64,000 nt of DNA. Origin: Cryptomeria japonica. Taxonomy: Eukaryota; Streptophyta; Pinopsida; Cupressales; Cupressaceae. Where the stretch lies: NCBI RefSeq assembly GCF_030272615.1, contig NC_081414.1:824491396-824555395 (forward strand), given 5' to 3'. Positions 35,815 through 47,426 of this stretch are shown here, one piece after another. The notes under the pieces are model-generated. The model had not been told where the DNA came from and ran no database searches. It saw only the letters and a program-made list of their open reading frames with translations. Each line of letters opens with the position of its first letter. Positions within the stretch are counted from its first letter, which is position 1. A program made the translations under genes and the position numbers.

Positions 35815-36177
35815 GTCTCTTTGCGAGATCTTATCAATGATGAAGACTACAGGGCCTCCCGCTTACAAGATTTGGAATTATTAGACGAGTGTAGACAAAT
35901 TGCTTTTAATCGTCTCAAGGCATATCAACAATGTATGAGTCACAATTATAATCATAAGGTAAAACCTTGCACATTTGAGGTGGGTGACTTGGTCTTCAGA
36001 GAAAACCCTAATAAACAACAAGACAGAAAGAAGAAGGGCAAGTTTGAACCAAATTGGCTTGGACCTTATGTCATCATAACTGTATATGGATTAGGTGCAT
36101 ATCAATTATCAACACCAGAAGGAGAACAATTGTATGATCCTATCAACAACATGCACCTTCATAGGTTTTACACATAG
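35815..36177 (+). pseudogene. Element B pol, integrase C-terminal tail
   Basis: Translation VSLRDLINDEDYRASRLQDL, then CTFEVGDLVFRENPN, GKFEPNWLGPYVIITVYG and NNMHLHRFYT matches the end of pol of element C (NIINDEDYRVSRLQELELLD, KFEPNWLGPYIITAAYGSG, NSMHLRRFYT) at most positions. Only this tail survives. Confidence 0.85.
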
Positions 36178-36266
36178 CCTTTCAGAGTATCTCAATAAAA
36201 AATGCAAAAAAATCAAAATATATCAATAATTTTTTCTTTTTGAAAAATAAAAAAAAGCAAAGAAAC

Positions 36267-36376
36267 GGGACTCGGACTCGGCTCGGACTCGGACTTGGGA
36301 CTCAGAGTCAGACTTGGCTCGGACTCGGACTTGGGACTCAGAGTCAGACTCGGCTTCAGACTCGACTGGACTCGGG
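36267..36376. repeat. Subterminal GACTCGG repeats, left
   Basis: Includes a ~36-base unit (CTCGGACTCGGACTTGGGAC then TCAGAGTCAGACT) repeated twice, plus further GACTCGG words. Confidence 0.7.
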
Positions 36377-37244
36377 AAAGTGAAAAACTCAAGAAATTTA
36401 GAGATTTTTAAAGTTTTAAAACTTGTTTTAGGCACCCTTTATTGAATACACCTTAAAAACACAATAAAATCATCAAACTCGGCTCATTTGATTACACAAG
36501 TATACATCAATCACATAAGCATAAATGCAAATTGTAGCTAAAGGAAATAACAAACATAGATATATAAATATTGTCAAATGTATACAATATTACAAAACTC
36601 ATGGAATAAAAAATCCATGTCATCATATGATCATCATCAAATGTTTCATACAAATACCAAAGATAAATACAACTACAAGCTTATGGCTCAGAGGAGCCAG
36701 CACGACTGCACCCTCCGGCCCCGACCCCCTGCGAAGGCGTTTAATGTAGGTCCTGGATGATTCGACAACCATAGTCGCTCCTCGTGACGCCATGCCATGC
36801 TCACCAACATCAGGAACATCCGTGTCACTATCTGCCTCTGAATCTCCTATTTGTGCTCGTGCTCTTCGCTCCTCCTCTGCCAGTGCTATAGCCTTAGGCT
36901 CTATATCTACCTGGTCGATCCAATCAGTGTCAGACTTGGAGGTTAAATTTTCCCTACTTCTATCGACGCAATTTCCCCCCAAATTTTTCGATGGGGGTTT
37001 GGGGGCAGTGCCCCTTGCGCGCTCCTTGTCGCGATACAGGGTGGGGTTGAGGGGCGCCCCGCGAGGCCAAAAAAACTTATTATTTAATAAAGGTGTTGGG
37101 TGTTATTTTTCTATTGGCTGACATGTTGTAACTCTATTTTTTCTCATTCTCAGGCGGAGGTTGTAGTGAACAAAGACGAGAGCATTCATTTAAAAAAAAC
37201 TTGTTAAAATGTTTTTTTTTTTGTAATTTTACGTAACCCAACTA

Positions 37245-37400
37245 GTAGCCGAGTTTCAGGCACTGGACTCGTTGAGTTTGGCGAGTTTTTGCCAAACTCG
37301 CCAACTCGGCTAGTCTGGCGAGTTTGCTCGCCAGACTCGGACGAGTCCGAGTCTGAGTCCGAGAGACTCGACAAGCATGTCTCGAACTTGGACTCGCCGA
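37245..37400. repeat. Subterminal CCGAGTC repeats, right (inverted)
   Basis: CGAGTCTGGCGA, GAGTCCGAGTC and CTCGCCGAGTC recur here, the inverse of the left array. Confidence 0.7.
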
Positions 37401-37613
37401 GTCTGGCGATTTTCTGGTGATTTTCGTTTCTATGAAAAAAAGTAAAAAGATAAAAATTCATCCATCGGGGAAAATCACTTCGGTGGTGCCTTGGGCAAGT
37501 ATCGTGGTGAAAATCAGGTTACTGACACCATGTGTAAAGACTTTTGCTCCTCCCTCCTTCAGGATTCAGTCTCGCCCTTTCACTTTGCACACACTCACAA
37601 CTTTTTATTCCAT

Positions 37614-38419
37614 AATAAAAATTGTTCATCCCATCATGGCTTGTTATTGATCTACCTAAGATTGGTTCACCATCCATAATAAACTTTTTTCCACCCTTTC
37701 CTTTCATAATAAATCAGGTCCAATCTTTAATTGGGGGCATATCCTAAACCTAGTGATGGAAGTGGAACCTGGGCATTACATGTTTTGAGGAGCATTGTCT
37801 CTTCATTCTTCCTTTTCACACACAATCTGCAATAAAAGATCACCTACATCGTCGATTCGTAATAAAGTTTTCGCTCTTCTTTGCAATAAGGTATCAATTT
37901 CATGGACTCAGTCAATTTCAGATGAGACATAAGCAACAACGCGGTTTCAACAAATCAATCTTTCGACAAACTCTAACTACAACATGATTTTTCAACATTA
38001 TTTGCCCTCTGTCAAGATAACAACATTGTGATCAGATTGAACATGTTGACATATATGGCAAGACACACTAATAACTTGAGGATTTCAATTTATGTTGGTG
38101 TCGTCTTTGATTTTCTTTTGATTTTATCTTTTATGGTGACATGTCTTTTAGCTTTTCCTAGGATGTCTCCGACTAGAGATTCTATCTCTAGGATGTTTCT
38201 GACTAGAAAGATGAGGATGGTGTATGTTCACCTATTTTGTTGTCTGTGGATTGTCTCTTAGTAATACTATGGCTTGTCCAAGGATATGAGGACATTATGA
38301 GTTTAGTGTGAACTGCGACATTCCTTGTCCGCGACTGTCTGATCTCCATGCAAAAGGCTACAATGACTATCTAGGTCGAATCTATATCTAGATGGTCATA
38401 ACTTATTTGCCATAATAAA
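37614..38419 (+). promoter_or_regulatory. AATAAA hexamer array downstream of pol in element B
   Basis: AATAAA occurs at 37614, 37678, 37708, 37831, 37861 and 38414 on the pol strand, mostly within (C/G)(A/C)(T/G)AATAAA-like words. Element C has a matching array. It may be a set of polyadenylation signals between the convergent genes. Confidence 0.5.
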
Positions 38420-39777
38420 GTTCAATGATGATAACGCACAAGAAGTTCATTTCACCTCCATGTCTTCTACCTTCCATCCCACTTTCTCGTTTGTCCTCCA
38501 TCATTCATTCCATGTCCATGTATTTTGGAATTACATGACTGAGTATAATGACACACCAAAAATATCTGCATCTCATGTAGTATACACTTGCATTGCCACA
38601 CGTTGATATACATATCATATATAGAAATTATAATAGCATCACATCCTCCACACACCACTTATTAGTACATCATATAATCAATCTAGATCATACTTATGCA
38701 TCCATCATACATCATTACAATATCATTTGCATCATCATGCATGACATAAAATAAAAAGAACAACAAAAAATAAAATAATGCATTACAACATGTACATAGA
38801 TTGCATCTCATAATCGTGTCACATCATATAGAATATAAGCATCATTTACATAGATTGCATCTCATAACCATCATAATCAACATAAGCATCATAGAATCAG
38901 ATACATGTATCCATAATATAAAAAATCATAATCATCACATCACAATAGTAAAAGTATCACATAAATCATACATATTCTTATAGTCACCGCAAGGAATAGG
39001 TCATCTCATATATATCAAATAATCAAGTGTCATGATACAATGATGTCCAAAATCATATGGCTACAAAATCACCTGAAGGTATATACATCATCATACAAAA
39101 ATAGATGTAAAAATGAACCCAAGAGAGCTATGATGAACTCCCTCCCTCGAAACTAGTAGGCCTCAACAGAATCTGAGCTCTTGAAGGCCCAACCCCTAGA
39201 TACCCTCGTCAGCCCCTGCCTGTGGACCCTATTGGTGGTGCTGGTTGCCCCATCACACCTCCACTTGATGCCCTCTACCTATCTCACCCTATAGTCGTGG
39301 AGCGGGATGCCCATCTATAGCTACCGACTATCAAGTGAGGGGGAATTGTAGCCTCATAGGCTCCTCCAGTAGCTGATCTCCTCCCTAGTTCGAATACAGT
39401 AAGCATACCCAAATCTCGTGTCTCCTACCTCTATGGATGACCTCCTCAGCAGCTTTCTCGTAGCTGTCACCTCTCTCTCTCTTGATCATCGATCTCATCA
39501 TCTCGTCCCTACGTGAGCTCCCTTAGCATGAGTAGCTTATCCTCCTCCTCAACTCCTCCCTTGACAGTCTCTGCCATCCTCTCATCCCTCTCAACCTGCT
39601 GTGGGGCATCGTGTGCAGGTATATCCTGTCTAACCTATCTTTGTCCACCCTATACCTGTGTTGCTGCTTCAACCTGTAAAGGTTGTCCCCCTCTCCCTCT
39701 AGGTGGCCTTAGTGGTCTGCCTTGTCTATCCCCACGCTTTCCCCCATCCCTCTGTCTCCTCGCTCCGCCCCTCCTTT

Positions 39778-39830
39778 GTCTCCTCCTCCTCCTCCTCCTC
39801 CTCATCATCATCATCATCATCATTATCATG
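39778..39830. repeat. (CTC)n/(ATC)n microsatellite
   Basis: A run of CTC triplets followed by ATC triplets, coding for Arg/Glu-type and Met/Asp-type runs in the PMD gene of element B; element C has a related GATGATGATG run. Confidence 0.9.
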
Positions 39831-41029
39831 TCCTCTCCTAGCACTGTTAGGAGTGGAAATGGACGTGTAGCAAAATATGCTGCATACTCTACTGCCATGC
39901 CTACATCAACAACATCCGATAACATATCCCAAGGCATAGGAACCATATCTTGAAACTGTGCAACTGCAACATCATATGACAAAATCGGTCCTTAGTGAAC
40001 CTGCTCTCTCACAGTCAGTGCAAACTCACCTGAGCCACGTGGCATCTACTACACCTGGCCAAATTTCCTAGTCAGCCTATCTGATATATGCTTGTCCAAA
40101 ATATATGGTGTCTGTCCAATGAGATACCTACTACAAAAACAAAATGGTAACTCTATATCATCCTTTGGCCATGCCTCATAGTCTAGATACAACCTCCATA
40201 TAATTGCATCTATGTCATCTATAACTCGCTGCTAGTACTCTATCTTCCCAATCCTTGGCTGGGAAGTGATCATACCATACAAGTGTACAAAAGGCTATCC
40301 TTGGCCTCTAAATCTGAAGTGCATAGGCCATGTCACCGCTGTATGCTCATAGGCCCATACCTATAATAATGTGACTCTGCATCCTAACCCGCAACCACCG
40401 AGGTACACAAACTAATGGAGCTCATGGTACAAGTGAGCTAGCATGCAAGGTCCCCATGTGAATTGTGTCCTCTGAATAACCAACATCTCTAATGCTTTGC
40501 CCCAGCTTGTCACCAGTCCGTGTGTCACTCTATCAGGACAGAAACCCACTGATCACTCCTCCAACCATTGTAGCTAGTACGTGTCCACTACTATACATGG
40601 TCTCACAACTAATATGTCCTCCCCTGATCTCTAGCTTTGGGTCCCCAAAGACTCGTCGTAGAACATTAATGTCTCCCTCCTGGTCATAGACCACTAATTC
40701 CTTGGTGATAGGAATCTGCAAGATCCTGTAAACATCTTTTAATGTGACTAACATCTCGCCAATCGACAAATGAAACGTTCAAGTCTCAGAGTACCATCTC
40801 TTAGCTAAAGCAGTCAACAACCCTATGTTCGCTTGAATCTCAAACATGAATGTAATATGTCTCAAATCCATAGCCTCGATCACTACATGATCCTCTACAG
40901 TCGGGTTTGGCCATAGCCGTTGTGTCATAGGAATCTCTCATGTGGGTCCAACTATTCTAGATACTGCTACAATCGACCAAGCAACTGCGTCAATCCCAAT
41001 AGTACTCAGGTCTATCAAATAATGTTGCT

Positions 41030-41510
41030 TATCTTATCCTATCCTAGCCTAGTGGTGCTAATATTTATCACATGGTGCTCCTCATCAGACTTTATCCTAG
41101 TGCTTATGTTTATCACATGACACTCATCTATTCTCGTGCTCATGTCTATCACATGGTATCCATCCTACCTAGTGTATATGTTTATCACATTGCACTTGAT
41201 TCTATCATGCTAGAGCACTTGCTAGATTTTATCAATTTGACGACTTATCCATTTTCAGCTTAGCATCTTATCTGTTTAAGGGCACATGTTGAGTGAATCC
41301 TCTCAACAACTTATCCAATTGGTGATGCATGTTTATCACATGATTACCAATTCTAGCCTAATGTCAGCCTATCCTACCTGGGGCACCTGTTTGAGTGTAT
41401 CCTCTCGACAACTTATCCAATTGGTAGCATATGTTTATCACAAAATCGCTAATTTTAGCCTTTTAAGATGTAAATGCATTTTTATCCTACCTCAATGCAC
41501 TTTTACTGCA
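41030..41510. repeat. TGTTTATCACATG tandem array in the PMD intron of element B
   Basis: Diverged units carry TGTTTATCACATG(G/A) followed by a CTAGTGCT-like word. On the PMD strand this reads CATGTGATAAACA, comparable to TTTGTGATGAACA in the intron of element C. Confidence 0.6.
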
Positions 41511-41519
41511 TAAACATAA

Positions 41520-41770
41520 TTTTATCATGCTTAGACGTGTTTTTGCACACAGACGTGACATTGTTATGCGCATACACGTCCCTACAACCTAGACATGACT
41601 ATACAACGCATATGCATTTTTATGCTACATAGAAGCTATTACATTCACAAACACGCTCCTATTGGACCTATACACGCTTGTGTGCCACTGACGTGTGCAA
41701 AACTGACATAGATACGTTTTGAACCCTACAGATCGTTTCCGTGTTTTTGTTCCACCTACCTACATAGTGC
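41520..41770. repeat. ACGTCTGTGT-type array in the PMD intron of element B
   Basis: On the PMD (minus) strand, words such as CACGTCTGTGTGC, GACGTGTATGCGC, AGCGTGTTTGTG and ACGTATCTATGTC follow at about 25-45-base spacing. It is a diverged counterpart of the CGCGTCTGTGT array in element C. Confidence 0.5.
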
Positions 41771-42261
41771 AATAAATGCATCATAAATGCAAAATCACTG
41801 AGCAATATCAAGGTACATACTGACTTGCCCATGTTTGCAAGCCACTTGAACCATCAGACGCGATTAAACTGATGTACTCTTCCTGCCATCTCTCCTGGAC
41901 TACTGACTGCTCTCTTAAGCTCTTTAAGTTCTCTATGCTCTGTGCTCTCTTAAATGTTGTGGATGTAAATGAGGATTTTTTCCCCTATGGCTTCTATATA
42001 TAGGCTGTGAAACCCTAATTGGCCGTGCTCGCCTCCCATCGTTGTTTTCATACCCATTGATCCCTTTTGAGTCCAGTTTTCACCCATCTAGTCATCCTAT
42101 CCTTATCCCTTTTATCCTTTCTTTCTTTTTGAGAGATTGTCTACATCTTTTTCAATATTTTCATTGAATCTCTGGAGGGGGCATATCACTCCCGTCCTAG
42201 GGAAACTATGTATCAATTTATCTTATCTTACTTGAGCCAACATGATAGGCTGGATTGTCTC

Positions 42262-42274
42262 AAAGAGGGCAAAA
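42262..42274 (+). other. Polypurine tract of element B
   Basis: AAAGAGGGCAAAA directly before the LTR start TGTAGACACCC; element C has AAAGAGGGGCAAAA in the same place. Confidence 0.75.
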
Positions 42275-42600
42275 TGTAGACACCCAAAATTGTCCTATCC
42301 AAATTAAATAAATATTTTATTTATTTAATTATTTATCCTAAGATTTTTATTAATTAAATAATTTTATTTATTTAATTAATTCACTAAGCCTCTTCTAGCC
42401 TTTCCCTATTTAAACAAATATTTTTTTAAATTTAAATTGTCTTTTCCATAAATGTGTAAAGTAGAAAAATCGAACCCTAGTTGTTCTCCCCTCACCAACT
42501 CCAAGGAGAGAGAAGGGAGGTCACTAGGGTTGATGGTTTTCACTTAGGAGAGACTTTACATTCAAAAGAGGGGTTGAAACCCACAAGATCCAATCCCACA
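42275..42600 (+). mobile_element. 3' LTR of element B (right end unresolved)
   Basis: Starts TGTAGACACCCAAAATTGTC, as the LTRs of element C do on their own strand, and continues into the same kind of AATTAAATAAAT-rich palindromic U3. The boundary with the LTR of element D lies somewhere between about 42.47 and 42.72 kb and could not be fixed. Confidence 0.65.
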
Positions 42601-43325
42601 CAATGCATGATTGGATTCTAAATGAGTTTCAAGGGTTAAGACATCAAGGATACCCTCTTTTGTAAAGAATATAGATAGAATGATTGAACTAGGAATGTAT
42701 GTAGAAGCAAGAAAGATTCGTTTGTAAACAGAGATAGGGATATGGGATGAAGCTGCGGACCTGGAATTAGCAGTAAAATGTCGAGATGATGCTATTCTGC
42801 AAATTTGAGCGAAAGTTGACGAGACGATGGCGCCCGACGTGCACACGGTCCTCCGAAAAATCCGCGAAACGAAGGGGGACCTGTTCGTCTCTGCACAAGG
42901 ATTCCAGATCTTCAATTACAGCCGCGTACCTGCAACCTACACACAGAAAAGAGAGGACGATTGGGGGGTTAGGGATTAGGGGTTTGCCTTTAGGTCAAAC
43001 CCCGGTTTTGGAATTAACCAAGAAATGAGAATGTTGTAAATGTAAATGTTTGTAATGTAAACAAGTACTGATACCTTGTTGTAAGAATGTTTGTATTCTT
43101 ACATGCGAAGGTGTAATGTATGTTATGTGTTATGTGTTGTAAGTGATCTCCTCTTCAATGGTTGAATCCTTGTCTTGAATGCAACACCTAGCCTTGAATG
43201 GAGACTTAGAATGCTCAATTGCTTGAAGGAATACTTGAATGCTTGAATGTTTGAATGTTTGAATATCGCTTTCGCCTCTTGCTCTTGCTTATTTCCTTCC
43301 TCCCTTTCTAGGAGAGGAAAAGTAG

Positions 43326-43333
43326 TTTATATA
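43326..43333 (-). promoter_or_regulatory. TATA box of LTR D
   Basis: Minus-strand TATATAAA in the context CAAGTATATAAACTAC, about 125 bases downstream of the 31-bp repeat array. Confidence 0.6.
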
Positions 43334-43457
43334 CTTGTCAATTAGGGCTAATAGACTGATTTTTCCGACCTTAGGCCGACCAGGAAACATTATTTCCCGA
43401 ATTGCAAACTTAAAGACCCGATGCCCAAAAGAGACCGGGCCCAAAATAGGGCCAGGG

Positions 43458-43550
43458 ACCAGGGCGCTGGGCGCCATGGTCCTGAGGGACTAGGGCGCTG
43501 GGCGCCATGGTCCTGGAGGACCAGGGCACTGGGCGCCATGGTCCCACCTC
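43458..43550. repeat. 31-bp GC-rich triple repeat in U3 of LTR D
   Basis: Three units (43458-43488, 43489-43519, 43520-43550), each containing AGGGCGCTGGGCGCCATGG with one or two changes. Its place upstream of the TATA box suggests an enhancer-like tandem element. Confidence 0.85.
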
Positions 43551-43716
43551 CCGGGACAGCAAGGTGCAAGGAGGGATCAGGCCAAGGTGCAAAAAGATGC
43601 AGTTTTTGGTGTTGTAAACAGGTTTCAGGGTCTCCATTCAGGTTCAACGTTGCGCCGCCATCATGAAGACCCAAATGCAGTCAAAATTGCAAGTGTCGCA
43701 ATTTTAGGACGCTACA

Positions 43717-43731
43717 TTTAGCCCCCACTTT
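43717..43731 (-). other. Polypurine tract of element D
   Basis: Minus-strand AAAGTGGGGGCTAAA directly before the LTR start TGTAGCG. Confidence 0.7.
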
Positions 43732-44727
43732 AGCGGGAGTATAAGCGTACGCCCATACTTCCGGTAAAGTACAAGGAAACAACATTGAGAGACTCTCACC
43801 ACATCAAGGAGGCAAGATACACCAAGCCCCCAGTGGACTAAGGATCTTACGACTTCGATTGACAAAGTAAAAGGGAAGATCACGAGGGAGAACCATGACT
43901 GTCAATAGTAAGGTTCCCTCACTATGAGTCATGCAAGAAAGATATCAAAAATTTTCAAGGCAAAGCTAAATTTGTCAAGAAATTTTCAAGTATCTTGAAA
44001 AGATATGAACGGGATGTATGCCCCCTTACGTTAAAGCGATCGCACACGCCTCATCGGGGGTGATTGCTTTAAGGTAGTGATACATATAAGAAATGAGAAA
44101 GGAGCACGTTATCACAAGGATTTAGCCCCCAAGTGTGAGATAAGCCCAAGGATAATAGACACAAAACACAAAGCACGAGGTGACTTCGCTTTCCTCGGGG
44201 TCAGTATGCTGTATGATAATTCATGTATATCATATGTATGTATGCATAATTGTTCTTCATTCCCCAATCAAGGAAGGTCACCTAGAAGAAGGGAACACAT
44301 GTGTCTTTTGAGTCAACATGAGAGAGACCAAAAGAGATCTCAATGCTTTGCATCGTCCTCAAGTAGACAAAACTAAGGACAAAAAATAGAAGAATGAGAA
44401 TAACACATAGAAGAAGTAACAAAAGAGGAGAGAGTCTGCTATGCTAATGAAACTAGTCTAGCACGTCATCTACCCCCCGATCTTGCTGATCAATATTTCA
44501 GGAAGGTAGGAAACACGCTAGAGGAGGAGTATCCAACACAGCAGATGGAGCTATCACAAGATCCAAACAAGGGCTATGTTCATGTTCCGAGCCACGTTGT
44601 TCTTATCTAGGAGCTAGGATAAGTGCTTTAGAAAATTTGTTAGATAAATGGTTATCAACATCAACATATTCATATTCACTATCAGAATGAACAGGAGTAA
44701 CATTTTCATCATGAATAACATTTTCAT
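43732..44727. other. Element D tail between coding region and 3' LTR
   Basis: About 1 kb without a supportable gene. This is where RT, RNase H and integrase would follow protease in an autonomous element; none is visible. Confidence 0.6.
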
Positions 44728-47426
44728 CTATATAAAAATAGGATATTTAACTCGCACAGGATCAAGACCATCATGCATCTTATGTTTAGGAGATTTCGGC
44801 TCAATCTTCGGCTGAGGAGAAAATGGAATAATACTGGCTGAAGGTGTTTTTGGGGATTGCAAAGATTGAGAAGCAGCTGCCTGAGCTCTAAGACGACACT
44901 TTCGTCGGCGTGCATGTGCAGAACGATTTCGTCTAGTCTTAGTAGGAAGTTGAGAAGATTGAGGAGGAGGAATGTTCTCATCCTTTTCACTTGGGTGTTT
45001 AGGTTGAATAATAGGAGAAGAGGAAGGTCTCTTCTCTCCATAAGAGGAAGGAGGAGGAACTACTCCATATAAGGGAGGAATATTTGGTTTAGGAAGGAGA
45101 CCAAGTCCATCATGACGAGGAGGTATAGGTCTACTTTTAGGAAGTTTATTAGTCATAGGCATAGTCACATTCATAGGGATGGGTTGGGAATCTTCTTGAG
45201 GAAAGACATTGGTTTTATCTGTCAAAGGAAGAACTTCCTTCTCAAGAACGATAGGAATATCAAGTTTGGGTGTTCTAGGTTCACTTAGAGATAGGATCAT
45301 ATCTTTTTTCCACCTTTGATAAGATTTAAAAAGATGATCACTTCGCGGAGGAAGAGATTGGAATTGTTTAGGCCAAAAGTAATCAATAGGAACGCTAGAA
45401 GTTCTTTCAGCTGGTTTAAAGAGGCTATGATTGACAGTAACAACTTCACCATTATGGGGAAATTTCGAACACTTGTGAATAGGAGAAGCAATAGCTTTCA
45501 TGGAAGATAGCTAAGGATAGCCTAGCTTCACACGAAATTGTTTGGATGATGGAATAATAGCAAAGCTCACATCAAGGGATTTGTTATGGACCTCAATAGG
45601 TAATGTAATAGAACCAATTGCAGGAGAAGAAAATGCATCAAATAATTTCACAACCACATTTGTTTCGTCATAGATCACTTGATTCAATTGCAAAGTAAAA
45701 AGAAATTCTTCAGTAATGATATTAACCATACAAGAAGGATCAATAAGCACTCCACGGCAAGGTGTATTCTTGACTTTTGCAACTATATATAAAGGACCAT
45801 TAGGTGCCCTGATAGTTTCACTGGAATCAAATGTGATGGAAAGTTCTTTAGGGATCTTCTGCTGCTCTACAAAGTTAATCACATTCGGAGTCATAGACAC
45901 AAGATCATCAGGTGAGACAGAGGAATCATTAGTATCAATCGCATTAGAGGTATGAGAAGGCAATGGATCAGTAAAAATCTTAAGATTTTGGTTAGGAGGA
46001 GCTACAGATGTGTTGCCTTTATCATTCACACCAGAAACAGAGATAGTGTTATTATCAATCAAATCTTGAATTTTACCCTTTAAAGCAAAACATTTTTCAA
46101 TATCATGCCCAAGTTGACGATGAAATTGACAAAAAGATTTGTTATCAAAAAAGGGTGAGTTAATCTTTGCAGGATCTAGTTGCCTTATAGGAGGAAGAGT
46201 AAGCACATTTTGTTCCAATAACTTATTCATAATACTATGCAATGATTCATTCAAAGGAGTAAACTTTCTTTCTTTCTTGAAAAACTTAGAAATAGGAGGC
46301 ACACCTGATGCTGCATTCACATTGTTGTTGATGATGTTTTCATTGAATTTAATGGACTCTCTGTTCGGTTTAAACTTCCCAAATGGTTGTTGACTACTAT
46401 CACCCTTATCACTCGGAGCCATAGGATTTGCTTGTTCCATTTGACTCACAGTCAGTTGATAATTGTGAAGAGTTGCGCACAACTGTTGGAAAGAAGTAAA
46501 CTCAGAAAACAGAAGTTTTTCTCTAATATCTTTTTGTAAATTAGAAATAAAGATTCTTTGAATGTCATTGTCAGGTACTGGAAAAGAAATTTGAGCATAC
46601 AAATGCTTATATCTACCAATGAAATCAGTCACTTTTTCTTTAACACCTTGTTTACAATGCATTAAATCAATCAAAGTAACTTTAGGACTTATATTGTTTT
46701 GAAATTATTGAATAAAAGCATTTGCAAGTTGTTCGAAAGAAGTGATAGAATAGGAAGGCAACGAGCAATACCATTGTAGGGCTTTATCTCTTAATGTTCT
46801 AGTAAACAGTTTTGCAAGCAACCTTTGGTCATAAGCAAAATCGGTACATATTGTTTGAAAGATCTTAACATGTGTTAGAGGGTCACTCTTACCATTATAA
46901 AGCTCCAAATGCGGAATTTCAACATGTTTAGGGGGAATAGCTCGAACAATGTCAAGAGAAAGTGGGCTCGCGACATCAAATATGGGCACACTAAACTTAG
47001 ATTGATTCATAGAGGCAATTTGTTGCTGCAAAGAAGAGACAGTTTGTGCAAGATTGTTAATGGTCGCTTCAGTCGAAGAGTTCATATTAGACGTGTTAGA
47101 TTGTGATGGAGGTATTATGTTATTGAAAGAAGGTATTGATTGAGAGTAAGGTGGTGGGACACTATGATAGTTAGTCATAGGAGATGATTGGAAAGGAGGA
47201 ACACTACAAGGAGGAATGGAATGGTTAAATGAATTGCCCCCTTGCGTCATGTTCATTTGTGGAGATGTAATAGGGACACTCATTGAAGGAATGAATGAAG
47301 AAGTCAGATTGAATGAAGGAAGAGGGTTGATTGAAGAAGAGGGATTGCCCACATGACTGGTGATCATAGGTGGAATGTCTTGTATTGAAGTAGTCATTAT
47401 GTTTGATGTAAAAGTAGGTATACTAG
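44728..47426 (-). pseudogene. Element D gag-protease, main part; no pol enzymes
   Basis: Minus strand. Gag core (EIPHLELYNGKSDPLTHVKI, LFTRTLRDKALQWYCSLPSY), zinc knuckle-like FCQFHRQLGHDIEKCFALKG near 46.1 kb, then a protease-like part (VLIDPSCMVNIITEEF, where DPS stands in place of the usual DGG/DSG) and KAIASPIHKCSKFPHNGE, as in the end of the protease region of A and C. It then runs into a proline-rich tail (LPPRSDHLF, PIPPRHDGLGLLPKP) with a basic patch (KTRRNRSAHARRRKCRLRA). No RT, RNase H or integrase follows before the 3' LTR. It is cut at 47426 by element C; the N-terminal part resumes at 63723. A few breaks besides the insertion. Confidence 0.8.
47422..47426. repeat. Target-site duplication ACTAG, left copy
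   Basis: ACTAG directly before the TG of the LTR at 47427; repeated at 63723-63727 directly after the CA of the other LTR. Confidence 0.95.

Larger units (their letters stand above)
36261..37431. mobile_element. DNA-transposon-like insert with inverted GACTCGG repeats in element B
   Basis: Compared with element C, the spacer of B is interrupted by about 1.17 kb. The insert begins AGAAACGGGACTCGGACTCGG-type sequence and ends with the inverse (…CGTTTCT at 37425-37431), giving a 7-base terminal inverted repeat. Subterminal GACTCGG repeats lie in opposite orientation at the two ends (36267-36376 and 37245-37400). A minus-strand frame (36982 to 36623; acidic GDSEADSDTDVPDVGEHG) is the only coding hint. 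The flanks are A-rich, so a target duplication cannot be read. Probably a non-autonomous TIR element; hAT or MULE is a guess. Confidence 0.5.
39128..41889 (-). pseudogene. PMD gene of element B (antisense to pol)
   Basis: Minus strand. A short first exon (about 41889-41825, MAGRVHQFNRV) is followed by a GT donor (GTCAGTATG) and an interval filled with tandem arrays. The body from about 41011 has DLRHITFMFEIQANIGLLTA and VTLKDVYRILQIPI, which match the plant mobile domain (PMD, aminotransferase-like family) of the copy in element C. The C-terminal half has an acidic/arginine-rich low-complexity part (a CTC/ATC microsatellite at 39778-39830) and ends with the same tail as in C. Several breaks are present. 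PMD proteins of the host (MAIN/MAIL group) act in the nucleus; the role of element-borne copies is unknown. Confidence 0.75.
35815..42600 (+). mobile_element. Element B: 3' part of a Tat-lineage Ty3/gypsy element with antisense PMD gene
   Basis: Plus-strand order: pol tail (35815-36177), a spacer with an inserted DNA element, an AATAAA-rich zone, a minus-strand PMD gene (41889 to 39128), a polypurine tract and the start of a 3' LTR at 42275. The layout is that of element C read on the other strand. gag, protease, RT and the integrase core are missing, and no 5' LTR is seen. The right end of the LTR is not resolved because element D follows. Broken and old. Confidence 0.75.
42600..43716 (-). 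mobile_element. 3' LTR of element D (low-coordinate end unresolved)
   Basis: On the minus strand it begins TGTAGCGTCCTAAAATTGCG at 43716, right after a polypurine tract. U3 contains a 3 x 31 bp GC-rich array (43458-43550), then a TATA box (minus TATATAAA, 43326-43333), then R/U5 sequence. The end near 42.6 kb is approximate. The 5' LTR lies outside the window, so age cannot be judged. Confidence 0.7.

Noticed and set aside
43289-43674. Several overlapping Pro/Gly-rich frames on both strands
   Set aside because: They come from the GC-rich 31-bp repeats in U3 of LTR D.
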